Shown here: positions 6,596 through 13,371 of the stretch, in pieces
Layout of the letters: each line of letters opens with the position of its first letter
How positions within the stretch are numbered: the stretch's first letter is position 1
Origin: Erythrobacteraceae bacterium CCH12-C2
Lineage (GTDB): Bacteria > Pseudomonadota > Alphaproteobacteria > Sphingomonadales > Sphingomonadaceae
Assembly: GCA_001556995.1 (NCBI GenBank)
Contig: LSKF01000162.1
Span: 1-22,854, forward strand
DNA: 22,854 bases
Direction of reading: 5' to 3'
Program-made: the position numbers and the translations under genes
Notes under the pieces: model-generated
What the model was told of the DNA's origin: nothing
Databases searched by the model: none
Seen by the model: the letters and a program-made list of their open reading frames with translations, nothing else

Positions 6596-8191
6596 ATGGC
6601 AGCTACACAAACCCTCGACATTTCGCCCGTTGGCCGGGTGGAGGGCGACCTTGATGTCCGCGTCGACATCGAGAACGGGATCGTCACCAATGCATGGACG
6701 CAAGCGGAAATGTTCCGCGGCTTCGAAGTCATCCTCAAGAACAAGGATCCACAGGCCGGGCTTGTCGTTACGCCTCGTGCTTGCGGCATCTGCGGTGCCT
6801 CGCACCTGTCCTGTGCTGCCTGGGCACTCGATTCCGCCTGGGGTACCACCGTTCCGCGTAACGCGATCCTTGCCCGCAATCTCGGGCAAATCGTCGAAAC
6901 ACTCCAGTCAATCCCGCGACATCACTATGGTCTGTTCATGATCGACTACACCAACCAGAACTATGCGAAGTCCAAGTTCTACGAAGAAGCGGTGAAGCGC
7001 TATGCGCCCTTCACAGGGACCTCCTATGAAGCGGGTGTGACCATTTCGGGCCGCCCGGTAGAAATCTATGCCCTGCTTGGCGGGCAGTGGCCGCATTCTT
7101 CCTTCATGGTTCCTGGCGGCGTGATGTGCGCCCCGACCCTGACCGACGTGACCCGCGCCTGGTCGATCCTGGAGCACTTCCGCCGCAACTGGATCGAACC
7201 GTTGTTCCTTGGTTGCTCGATGGAGCGCTATGAGGAAATCACCACGTACGATCAACTGATGGCGTGGCTTGATGAGCGGCCGGAACACGCGAATTCCGAT
7301 CTCGGCATGTTTATCCGCATGTCGCTCGACATCGGACTGGAGAAATATGGCACTGGCCACGGCAAGTTCATCTCGTGGGGCTATCTCCCGCATGAAGACC
7401 GTTACAACAACCCCACGATTGAAGGCCGCAACAGCGCCGTGATCATGAAATCGGGGACGTTCGACGGTGCCAGCGGCGCGTTCAAGCTGATGGATCAGGG
7501 CAATGTCCGCGAGGACATGCAGCGCGCGTGGTACAACGAAGGGGACGATATCCACCCATTCGACCGGACGACGATGCCAATCGCGAAAAACGACATCGAT
7601 ACTGATGGCAAATACAGCTGGTCGACTGCCGTTCGCCACGCCGAACATGGTCGTCTTGAGGCCGGCCCGCTCGCGCGGCAGCTGATCGCTGGTGGCGATC
7701 ATGGCGAGGCCTGGCAACACAGTGATGGACTGGTGCTCGACATGTATCGCAAGCTTGGCGGCGCTTCGACCTACCTGCGCCACTTCGCCCGCCTGCATGA
7801 GCTGTGCAAGCTATACCGCGAAGCCGAACGCATCCTGCGCGAGTTCCGTCTCAACGATGAATGGTACATCAAGCCTACTGAGCGCGATGGCCAGGGATGG
7901 GGCGCGACCGAGGCTGCGCGTGGCGCCTTGTGCCACTGGATCGACGTGCGCGATGGCAAGATCCACAATTACCAGATCATCGCTCCGACCACATGGAATG
8001 TCGGCCCGCGTGCGAGCAATGGCGAGTTGGGACCGATCGAGGAGGCACTCATCGGCACCCCGATTACAAATACTGCCGATCCGGTTGAAGTCGGACATGT
8101 CTGCCGTTCCTACGACAGCTGCCTGGTTTGTACGGTCCACGCACACGATGCGAAAACGGGCGAGGAACTGGCGCGCTTCCGCACAGCTTGA
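6596..8191 (+). CDS. hupL: Group 2a [NiFe]-hydrogenase large subunit
   Basis: This catalytic subunit binds the Ni-Fe(CN)2CO centre and splits H2. It has 531 residues, the length I know for cyanobacterial HupL. Near the N-terminus are DISPVGRVEGD and the L1 motif RACGICGASH, giving Cys63 and Cys66. Near the C-terminus is the L4 motif SCLVCTVH, giving Cys509 and Cys512. Cleavage after His515 by the maturation protease would release a 16-residue tail (AHDAKTGEELARFRTA). The ATG at 6596 is chosen because GGGAG precedes it and related HupL proteins start in this way; an upstream in-frame ATG at 6548 would read through the intercistronic hairpin. The next gene begins 89 bases later after another hairpin. 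Confidence 0.97.
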   Translation: MAATQTLDISPVGRVEGDLDVRVDIENGIVTNAWTQAEMFRGFEVILKNKDPQAGLVVTPRACGICGASHLSCAAWALDSAWGTTVPRNAILARNLGQIVETLQSIPRHHYGLFMIDYTNQNYAKSKFYEEAVKRYAPFTGTSYEAGVTISGRPVEIYALLGGQWPHSSFMVPGGVMCAPTLTDVTRAWSILEHFRRNWIEPLFLGCSMERYEEITTYDQLMAWLDERPEHANSDLGMFIRMSLDIGLEKYGTGHGKFISWGYLPHEDRYNNPTIEGRNSAVIMKSGTFDGASGAFKLMDQGNVREDMQRAWYNEGDDIHPFDRTTMPIAKNDIDTDGKYSWSTAVRHAEHGRLEAGPLARQLIAGGDHGEAWQHSDGLVLDMYRKLGGASTYLRHFARLHELCKLYREAERILREFRLNDEWYIKPTERDGQGWGATEAARGALCHWIDVRDGKIHNYQIIAPTTWNVGPRASNGELGPIEEALIGTPITNTADPVEVGHVCRSYDSCLVCTVHAHDAKTGEELARFRTA

Positions 8192-8202
8192 TATCGGGCC
8201 GC

Positions 8203-8237
8203 CGGGTGGGAGGACGCTGTGAGGTGTCTCCCACCCG
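8203..8237. terminator. Perfect 10-bp stem-loop after hupL, attenuator or RNA stabiliser
   Basis: CGGGTGGGAG (8203-8212) is the exact reverse complement of CTCCCACCCG (8228-8237), with a 15-base loop. It starts 11 bases after the hupL stop. No U-run follows, so full intrinsic termination is unlikely. Its position suggests a partial terminator or a block to 3' decay that would keep hupSL mRNA above that of the accessory genes. The structure is seen; the function is inferred. Confidence 0.55.
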
Positions 8238-8280
8238 AGGCTGCGAATAGAATAACAACCCGTTGGGAGAATGCGCCGGA

Positions 8281-8661
8281 ATGACTGGCGACAACACCGA
8301 ATTGCAGCGCCAGCGCGAATGGCTCCTGTCCCGGTATGGCGTGGTGCCTTCAGAGGCCGATCATGCGACACTTCTGCGCATGATCGAGGATTATCTCAAC
8401 GAAGGGCTGGAAACGCAGGTTGAGCCATTTCCCGAAACCGACCGCGAGTTTTCAGGCATTCTTGACGAGTTAAGGGCGCTCGACCCGGATGATCTAAGGG
8501 CCAAGCTCGACATTTCCGGCTGGTTGCTTCGCCCGTACGGGGCAGACGAGATGCGCTGTCAGGAATGCATGTATTATCTGGTCCACAGGCGCTGGTGTGA
8601 CCTGCCGGAGCTAAGCTTGCCCGCCGAGCCCGAATGGTGGTGTCGCCTCTGGCGCATTTGA
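8281..8661 (+). CDS. Four-cysteine small protein A (HiPIP-like C-terminus)
   Basis: This 126-residue protein ends in a dense motif with four cysteines spaced C-x2-C-x9-C-x14-C (CQECMYYL, then RRWCDLPEL, then EPEWWCRLWRI). Four cysteines in this order, with aromatic residues next to them and a final C-x2-W, recall high-potential iron-sulfur proteins, although the strict HiPIP signature with Gly-Trp/Tyr-Cys is not met. The N-terminal 90 residues are acidic and helical. There is no signal peptide, so the protein is probably cytoplasmic like the enzyme. The ATG at 8281 follows GGGAGA by 10 bases. The adjacent gene is a paralogue. Its position right after hupL suggests an electron carrier or docking partner for the hydrogenase. 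A zinc site is the main alternative. Confidence 0.75.
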   Translation: MTGDNTELQRQREWLLSRYGVVPSEADHATLLRMIEDYLNEGLETQVEPFPETDREFSGILDELRALDPDDLRAKLDISGWLLRPYGADEMRCQECMYYLVHRRWCDLPELSLPAEPEWWCRLWRI

Positions 8662-8672
8662 AGGAGTTGCGC

Positions 8673-8990
8673 ATGGCCACTGATGCAGACGAAACCCTAC
8701 GGCGGGAGATCGCGGGTCTTCTGGCTGGCGGCCTTGAAACCGAAGTCTTCCCCAGAGCCGAAGACTCCGCGCAGGTCAACGCGATCGTGTCCCGCCTGCA
8801 ATCGGAAGGCAAGGACCTTGCTTCCAAACTTGTGATTGCCGGGTTTACAGATCACACCATCACGGCTGATGAACTGGAACAGCCCTGCGAAACCTGCATG
8901 TATTACCTTATCAAGCGCCGTTTCTGTGATCTGCCTGAACTTATGCTGCCGGTTGAACCCGAGTGGTCGTGCCGCCTGTGGCGAATTTAG
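8673..8990 (+). CDS. Four-cysteine small protein B, paralogue of the preceding gene
   Basis: This 105-residue protein shares 26 of the last 34 residues with the product of the gene before it, including all four cysteines at identical spacing (CETCMYYL, RRFCDLPEL, EPEWSCRLWRI). The N-terminal half is shorter but similar in layout, with GGLETEV against EGLETQV in the partner. The start at 8673 is supported by AAGGAG 7 bases upstream; a longer frame from 8634 would overlap the previous gene. The strict conservation of the C-terminal block against a diverged N-terminus suggests that the block binds a metal cluster or the hydrogenase. Two unequal copies might form a heterodimer or act one after the other. 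The function is unknown. Confidence 0.75.
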   Translation: MATDADETLRREIAGLLAGGLETEVFPRAEDSAQVNAIVSRLQSEGKDLASKLVIAGFTDHTITADELEQPCETCMYYLIKRRFCDLPELMLPVEPEWSCRLWRI

Positions 8991-9463
8991 ACGCACCTGC
9001 CACTGCGATCATTGGCTGCGGCAATATCAATCGCGGTGATGACGGGGCTGGTCCGGCCGTCATCGCCCGGCTTGCTGCTGAAGATTTGCCGTCTGATGTA
9101 GCGCTGCTGGATGCCGGCACTGATGGGATGGCAGTGATGTACCGTGCGCGCGGGGCGCAGCAGCTTATCGTGATCGATGCAAGGGAGCCCGAAGGCAAGC
9201 CGGGGGCTATCTACGAGGTTCCCGGCGATGTGCTGGCGGCAGAACCGGTCCATGGCGTGGGTCTTCACGCGTTCCGTTGGGACAACGCCCTGTTTGTGGG
9301 ACGCAAGATCTTTGGCGATGACTTCCCTTCTGATGTGCAAGTCTATCTGATCGAAGCGCAGACGCTGGACTATGCCACCGAGCTTTCCGGGCCGGTAGTT
9401 GCAGCGGTCGAGAAGGTGGCGGCCAAGATCGCGGCGCGGCTCGTCATCGCCCCCGAGGCTTAA
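8963..9463 (+). CDS. hupD: Hydrogenase maturation endopeptidase
   Basis: This protease of the HupD/HybD/HycI family checks nickel insertion and then cuts the C-terminal tail from HupL after the L4 histidine. The fold signature is present: IIGCGNINRGDDGAG near the N-terminus, DAGTDGM about 30 residues later, LIVIDAREP, and a conserved His in the HGVGLHAF region that should complete the nickel-sensing site. At 166 residues it has a normal length. The start is uncertain: GTG codons at 8963, 8969 and 8978 are all possible and all overlap the end of the previous gene, so it is probably translated by coupling. Its only substrate in the window is HupL. Confidence 0.92.
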   Translation: MVVPPVANLDAPATAIIGCGNINRGDDGAGPAVIARLAAEDLPSDVALLDAGTDGMAVMYRARGAQQLIVIDAREPEGKPGAIYEVPGDVLAAEPVHGVGLHAFRWDNALFVGRKIFGDDFPSDVQVYLIEAQTLDYATELSGPVVAAVEKVAAKIAARLVIAPEA

Positions 9464-9466
9464 GTC

Positions 9467-9778
9467 ATGGAGCAGACCATCTCGGTCGCGCGCGGGACGA
9501 TCCGGTTTCCCGCAGGCCTGGTCGCTACCTATTTCTCGGGCATCGATGCAGTTGCGGTGCTGATCGATGGCGCGACCTTGCGGATTTTGCCGGTGTTTCA
9601 CGCGGCGGCCGGAGGAGCGCTGTTGAAACAACGCAATGCTCAGGGTGATCGGGTAGTTGGCGCTTTCGATGTGTTCGAGGCGCACGGCCTGGCCGACTTC
9701 GAGGCGCAGGACGTCCCCGTAAGGTGGTCAAGCGGAGATGCGGCGCTTCTTGCGGACCTCCCCGTAACTGATAACTAA
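9467..9778 (+). CDS. Small hydrogenase-cluster protein of unknown function
   Basis: This 103-residue protein begins 3 bases after the hupD stop and must be co-transcribed with it. It has several short beta-type segments (TIRFPAGLVATYF, AVAVLIDGATLRILPV) and an Ala/Gly stretch, and it ends in an acidic tail. There is no signal peptide, membrane helix or cysteine. I recognise no family. The small beta-rich layout and the position between the protease and the TPR gene suggest an assembly or interaction factor for the hydrogenase, but that is guesswork from context. Confidence 0.7.
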   Translation: MEQTISVARGTIRFPAGLVATYFSGIDAVAVLIDGATLRILPVFHAAAGGALLKQRNAQGDRVVGAFDVFEAHGLADFEAQDVPVRWSSGDAALLADLPVTDN

Positions 9779-9779
9779 G

Positions 9780-9807
9780 TTTACATAACGAAAAACTGGT
9801 AGACAAT
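9780..9807 (+). promoter_or_regulatory. Possible weak internal promoter before the TPR gene
   Basis: The 96-base gap before the TPR gene is the longest inside the operon and is AT-rich at its start. TTTACA (9780-9785) and GACAAT (9802-9807) resemble -35 and -10 boxes with a 16-base spacer. The match is modest and could be chance. No sigma54 element is seen here. Confidence 0.22.
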
Positions 9808-9874
9808 TTACCCGGCGCTCGTTTTAAGGGCTGCAGGCCCGAATCCGATCAAGGGGAGGCCGGGGAGAGTCGGG

Positions 9875-10873
9875 ATGGTTGCGCTCAGTCGCACAGAGGA
9901 TCAGCTGGCGGCCGCCTTGAAGGTGGTGGAGGAAAGTGACGCTTCGGTTATCGAGAAAGCCGAAATGCTCATGGAAATTGCCATGGGTCTGCAACAGCGG
10001 CCGAAGGAAGCCGACGACCTGCTGGCAGCCATCGAACTCTATGAACAGGCAATCCATCAGTGCGGAGACCAGGATGCACTGCTGACTGCCCGGATTCGTG
10101 CGCGAATGGCCACGGCGCTCATGGCAATTCCTTCCGAAATTGCCGCACCGATCGAACAGGCTCGTGACTTGCTGAAACAGGCAACACCGGTCCTGGCGGA
10201 GGGAGGCAGCGGCGAAGAGGTGGCTGAAGCGGAAATGAACCTTGGCCTCGCCCTGCAGACTCTTGCAGGCGCAGGCATGGCACGAATTACAGATGCAATA
10301 TCCGCCTATCAGCGATCGCTGCGGACGTTCAACAAGCTGCGTCATCCACGCGAATATGCCATTCTGAACAACAATCTGGCGACCGCCTTCCTCTCCGTTC
10401 CGATTACGAGCGAAAGCGGCAAGATCAGCGAAGCGCTGGCGGTGCAATCATTTGAAGAAGGACTTTCGGCGGTCAATCTGATCGATCAGCCGATGGAATA
10501 TGCAATGCTGCAGAACAATCTGGGCAATGCGCTGCAATATGCATCATCGAGCCACCGGGTCGAGAACGGTTTCCGTGCGCTGGAGGCCTATGACGAGGCG
10601 TTGAAGGTGCGCCAGCGGGACAACACTCCGCTTGAATATGCCAACACCATAGCGAACAAGGCCAATTGCCTTTGCAACCTCCCTGACGATCCGGAAGACG
10701 GAGAAGCAGGCAATCCACGCAACATCGCGCAGGCGATCAAGCTGCTGCGCGAAGCGCGCGAAATATTTGCCGCTTCCGGAGCGCAGGACCGGGCCGAGAG
10801 CGCGGCGCAAACGATCATCGAACTTGAAATGGCAGTGCGCGGCGAACCCTCGCGCGCCAACGGCGGATTTTAG
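9875..10873 (+). CDS. TPR-like helical repeat protein
   Basis: The 332 residues are almost entirely helical and show a repeated block of about 40-60 residues built around [E/L]YA-x-x-NNL-x-x-A (REYAILNNNLATAF, MEYAMLQNNLGNAL, LEYANTIANKANCL). This is the kind of pattern found in tetratricopeptide-type solenoids. The protein has no signal peptide, membrane segment or cysteine-rich site. Such scaffolds hold protein complexes together. In this operon, plausible partners are HupSL, the two small membrane proteins encoded next to it, or the maturation machinery. A GGGGAG site precedes the ATG. It is separated from the upstream gene by 96 bases, the largest gap in the operon. Confidence 0.8.
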   Translation: MVALSRTEDQLAAALKVVEESDASVIEKAEMLMEIAMGLQQRPKEADDLLAAIELYEQAIHQCGDQDALLTARIRARMATALMAIPSEIAAPIEQARDLLKQATPVLAEGGSGEEVAEAEMNLGLALQTLAGAGMARITDAISAYQRSLRTFNKLRHPREYAILNNNLATAFLSVPITSESGKISEALAVQSFEEGLSAVNLIDQPMEYAMLQNNLGNALQYASSSHRVENGFRALEAYDEALKVRQRDNTPLEYANTIANKANCLCNLPDDPEDGEAGNPRNIAQAIKLLREAREIFAASGAQDRAESAAQTIIELEMAVRGEPSRANGGF

Positions 10874-10879
10874 AGAACA

Positions 10880-11092
10880 ATGGAGGTGAATTTGCTCGTA
10901 ATTTTACTGCTGGCCCTAGTGGCCGGAATAGCAGGGGCTCTTGTCGGCGGCGCGCTCTCGGGCCTGAAGATTGGCGGGGCTGCGCTGGGCAAGCAACTGG
11001 CAGCCCAACTGGGCGGGCTATACGGCCTGCTCGCCGGAGTTCCCGGTGTAGTCATGGGACTCGCCGTGCTGTTTTTCATGCAATCGGCCTGA
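10880..11092 (+). CDS. Small Gly-rich membrane protein 1, 70 aa
   Basis: The protein is nearly all hydrophobic. A first helix covers about residues 4-27 (LLVILLLALVAGIAGALVGG), and a second covers about 46-67 (GLYGLLAGVPGVVMGLAVLF), with a short basic linker (LKIGGAALGKQ). Glycines spaced by 3-4 residues suggest tight helix packing. It starts 6 bases after the TPR gene stop; a TTG at 10892 with GGAGG 5 bases before it is a competing start that would remove 4 residues. Together with the next gene it forms a pair of tiny two-helix proteins, which could anchor the soluble hydrogenase to the membrane or help it reach quinone. That role is inferred only from position. Confidence 0.75.
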   Translation: MEVNLLVILLLALVAGIAGALVGGALSGLKIGGAALGKQLAAQLGGLYGLLAGVPGVVMGLAVLFFMQSA

Positions 11093-11103
11093 GGGAGACT
11101 ACC

Positions 11104-11325
11104 ATGTTTGATATGGTTTTCAGTTCAACCAAGTTGTTTTTTCAGGGCAAGCTGTTCCAGGATACGGCCCTCGCCATCCGTCTACTTGTGACCGGGGCTG
11201 CCGCAGCTACCGTTGCAACTGTATTGGTTGGCATGGTTGCACCACTATGGGGAGCGGCGATTGCCGGGGGCCTGGTGGGCGGCTTGCTTCAGCCTTACCT
11301 CTACCGGAACATCAAGTACGCCTGA
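11104..11325 (+). CDS. Small Gly-rich membrane protein 2, 73 aa
   Basis: After an amphipathic N-terminus (MFDMVFSSTKLFFQGKLF) come two hydrophobic segments, about residues 24-45 and 47-63, rich in Gly and Ala, and a basic end (YLYRNIKYA). The start has GGGAG 6 bases upstream. Gene order and size match its neighbour, although the two proteins are not obvious sequence copies. It is followed within 5 bases by the NifU-Rieske gene. A membrane-anchoring or quinone-channel role in group 2a hydrogenase function is possible but unproven. Confidence 0.75.
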   Translation: MFDMVFSSTKLFFQGKLFQDTALAIRLLVTGAAAATVATVLVGMVAPLWGAAIAGGLVGGLLQPYLYRNIKYA

Positions 11326-11329
11326 TCCG

Positions 11330-12196
11330 ATGTCAGAGGCGGATCCCCAGCGGCCCGAGCCAACGCTTTCCCGCCTGCTGGGGGATCTGACCGCGCTGGA
11401 AGCGCTGGCAGAGAACTGGGAAGAAGGTGCACGCAATGGTGCGCAGGCACGGGCAGCGGCGCTTGACGCGCTCAATGCCGAAGCCTTCCGTCGCCTGATC
11501 CGGTCGCTGCGTGAGCTGCCCGGCGCAGCCGAGGCTTTGCGTCAGGCGGCGGCGGACGAGGTGGTCTATTGCGTGCTCCGCCGCCATGGCATCCTCAAGG
11601 CCAGCCTGTTCGAGCGGGTCGATGCCGCGCTTGCCACGGTGCGCCCGACGCTGGCCGGCCATGGCGGCGATGCCGAACTGGTCGAAGTATCTGGCGACAA
11701 GGCAGTGGTCCGTTTTCTGGGGGCCTGTGATGGATGTCCCGCTTCGGCGCTGACTTTCTATGCCGGGGTAAAGAAAGCGATCACTGAGCAAGTGCCCGAA
11801 ATCCGCGAAGTCAAACAGGCCAAGGGGCTGGGTGGCGGCGGCGGTGACACGGTGCATTTCACCTCTCCCTTCGCCGCGCATGAGCATGAAGGCTGGCTCC
11901 ACGCGCTGCAACTGACTGAATTGCCCGACGGGACGACTTCTGTCCTGGAGCTGGAAGGGCGTTCGCTGCTTCTTTCGCGCTTCGGGGACAAGGTTACCTG
12001 TTTCGAGAACGCCTGTGCGCATCTTGGCATGCCGATGGACCAGGCGGAAATTACCGATGGCTTCATCACCTGTCCGCACCATGGTTTCCGTTATGCGCTC
12101 GAAAGCGGTGAATGCCTGACGGCACCGGAAGTGCAATTGCAACCTCATGCCGTACGCGTCCGAGGGGACGCCATCGAACTGAGGCTGACGCGATGA
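11330..12196 (+). CDS. NifU-like / Rieske [2Fe-2S] fusion protein
   Basis: This 288-residue protein has three parts. Residues about 1-90 form a helical region of unknown role. Residues about 92-165 are a NifU C-terminal-type domain with GGDAELVEV and C133-x2-C136 (CDGCPAS). Residues about 185-285 are a Rieske ferredoxin domain with C229-x-H231 and C248-x2-H251 (CAHLG, CPHHGF). It can bind a [2Fe-2S] cluster and perhaps a transferable cluster. Iron-sulfur proteins of this kind, called HucE and HhyE, are reported to be required for H2 oxidation in Mycobacterium smegmatis, so it is a leading candidate for the hydrogenase electron acceptor. The ATG at 11330 follows the previous stop directly; the longer frame from 11213 overlaps the membrane-protein gene and is rejected. 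Confidence 0.9.
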   Translation: MSEADPQRPEPTLSRLLGDLTALEALAENWEEGARNGAQARAAALDALNAEAFRRLIRSLRELPGAAEALRQAAADEVVYCVLRRHGILKASLFERVDAALATVRPTLAGHGGDAELVEVSGDKAVVRFLGACDGCPASALTFYAGVKKAITEQVPEIREVKQAKGLGGGGGDTVHFTSPFAAHEHEGWLHALQLTELPDGTTSVLELEGRSLLLSRFGDKVTCFENACAHLGMPMDQAEITDGFITCPHHGFRYALESGECLTAPEVQLQPHAVRVRGDAIELRLTR

Positions 12197-13371
12197 AAGT
12201 ATCGCTCGCGCCCTCCTTCCGTCCGGTCAAAGCCGAAGGGACGCAAATCGCGGGGGCACCGCTGCTGGAAGAAGGCGGGCCGCGCGTTGTGCTCGGGTGG
12301 TCGCCCGGCGACATTGCAACGCCGCTGTCTCCCGCCGCTGCAAGCCTGTTCGGGCCGCGCGGTGTCTGCCTGCATCCTGATGGAACATTGTGGGTCGCGG
12401 ATACCGGGCATCATCGGCTGCTGGGATGGCGAAAAATTCCACAATCGGACAATGAGCCTGCCGACATTCTGATCGGCCAGCCGAGTTTCTCACGCGAAGG
12501 CCGCAACGCCAAGGGGCCTCCCGGTCCTGCTACGCTCAATGTGCCAACTGGCCTGTGCTCATGGCGCGGCGGATTAGCCGTGGCTGATGCCTGGAACCAC
12601 CGCGTGCTGATCTGGCGCGAAGTGCCAACAGGCAATGGCCAGCCAGCCGATCTGGTGCTGGGTCAGGAGGATAGTGAATCCGTTCTGGCCAATCGCGGCG
12701 CTGACCGTCCAACCTCGGCCAGCCTGCACTGGCCCTATGGCGTGGCCGAAGTGGCCGGCAGACTGGTCGTATGCGACAGCGGCAACCGCCGCCTGCTGGT
12801 TTGGAGCGATCCTTCAGAAACCGGCCAGCCAGCCGATCTGGTGCTGGGCCAGCACGACTTCTCTACGCGCGACGAGAACGCGGGCGGCGAAGTCACGGCG
12901 ATGTCGATGCGGTGGCCGCATGGAGCCTGCTGGTGGAATGGCCATCTCGCGCTGGCAGATAGCGGCAACAATCGTGTAATGCTGTGGCGCGGATTTCCAG
13001 AGCACAATGGCGCGCCTTGCGACGCAATCCTGGGACAGCGGGACGCCGCGCATTGCGATCACAATATGTCCTCCTACTATCCCAGCGCGGCCAGTGTGAA
13101 CATGCCCTATGCGACGGTTGAAGCCGGTGGCCAGCTGATTGTGGCCGATACCGCGAACTCGCGTCTGCTCGGCTGGGCAGACAGCGCCACCGGCATTGCG
13201 GCGAACCGGCTTTGTGGTCAGCCGGACTTCGCCAGCAAAGGCGACAATCGCTGGGGCATGCCCGAACGAGACAGCCTGTGCTGGCCCTATGGCCTGTCAG
13301 CGCTGGGTGATCTGGTGGCGGTTGCCGATAGCGGCAACAATCGCGTCCTTTTGTGGAATCTGGCGCGGTGA
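12193..13371 (+). CDS. NHL-repeat beta-propeller protein
   Basis: The 392 residues contain six repeats ending in the NHL-type motif, for example VADTGHHRLLGW, VADAWNHRVLIW, VCDSGNRRLLVW, LADSGNNRVMLW, VADTANSRLLGW and VADSGNNRVLLW. Most are followed by a linker of the type P-A-D-L-V-L-G-Q. This predicts a six-bladed propeller. There is no signal peptide, so it acts in the cytoplasm with the enzyme. The ATG overlaps the stop of the NifU-Rieske gene by 4 bases (ATGA), so the two are translationally coupled and probably needed in equal amounts. NHL propellers are binding platforms; a role in docking the hydrogenase to the Rieske protein is inferred. The sequence is very regular and shows no frameshift. 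Confidence 0.88.
   Translation: MKVSLAPSFRPVKAEGTQIAGAPLLEEGGPRVVLGWSPGDIATPLSPAAASLFGPRGVCLHPDGTLWVADTGHHRLLGWRKIPQSDNEPADILIGQPSFSREGRNAKGPPGPATLNVPTGLCSWRGGLAVADAWNHRVLIWREVPTGNGQPADLVLGQEDSESVLANRGADRPTSASLHWPYGVAEVAGRLVVCDSGNRRLLVWSDPSETGQPADLVLGQHDFSTRDENAGGEVTAMSMRWPHGACWWNGHLALADSGNNRVMLWRGFPEHNGAPCDAILGQRDAAHCDHNMSSYYPSAASVNMPYATVEAGGQLIVADTANSRLLGWADSATGIAANRLCGQPDFASKGDNRWGMPERDSLCWPYGLSALGDLVAVADSGNNRVLLWNLAR

Noticed and set aside
6908..7798. Minus-strand frame of 296 codons opposite hupL
   Set aside because: It is antisense to a certain gene with no recognisable domain.
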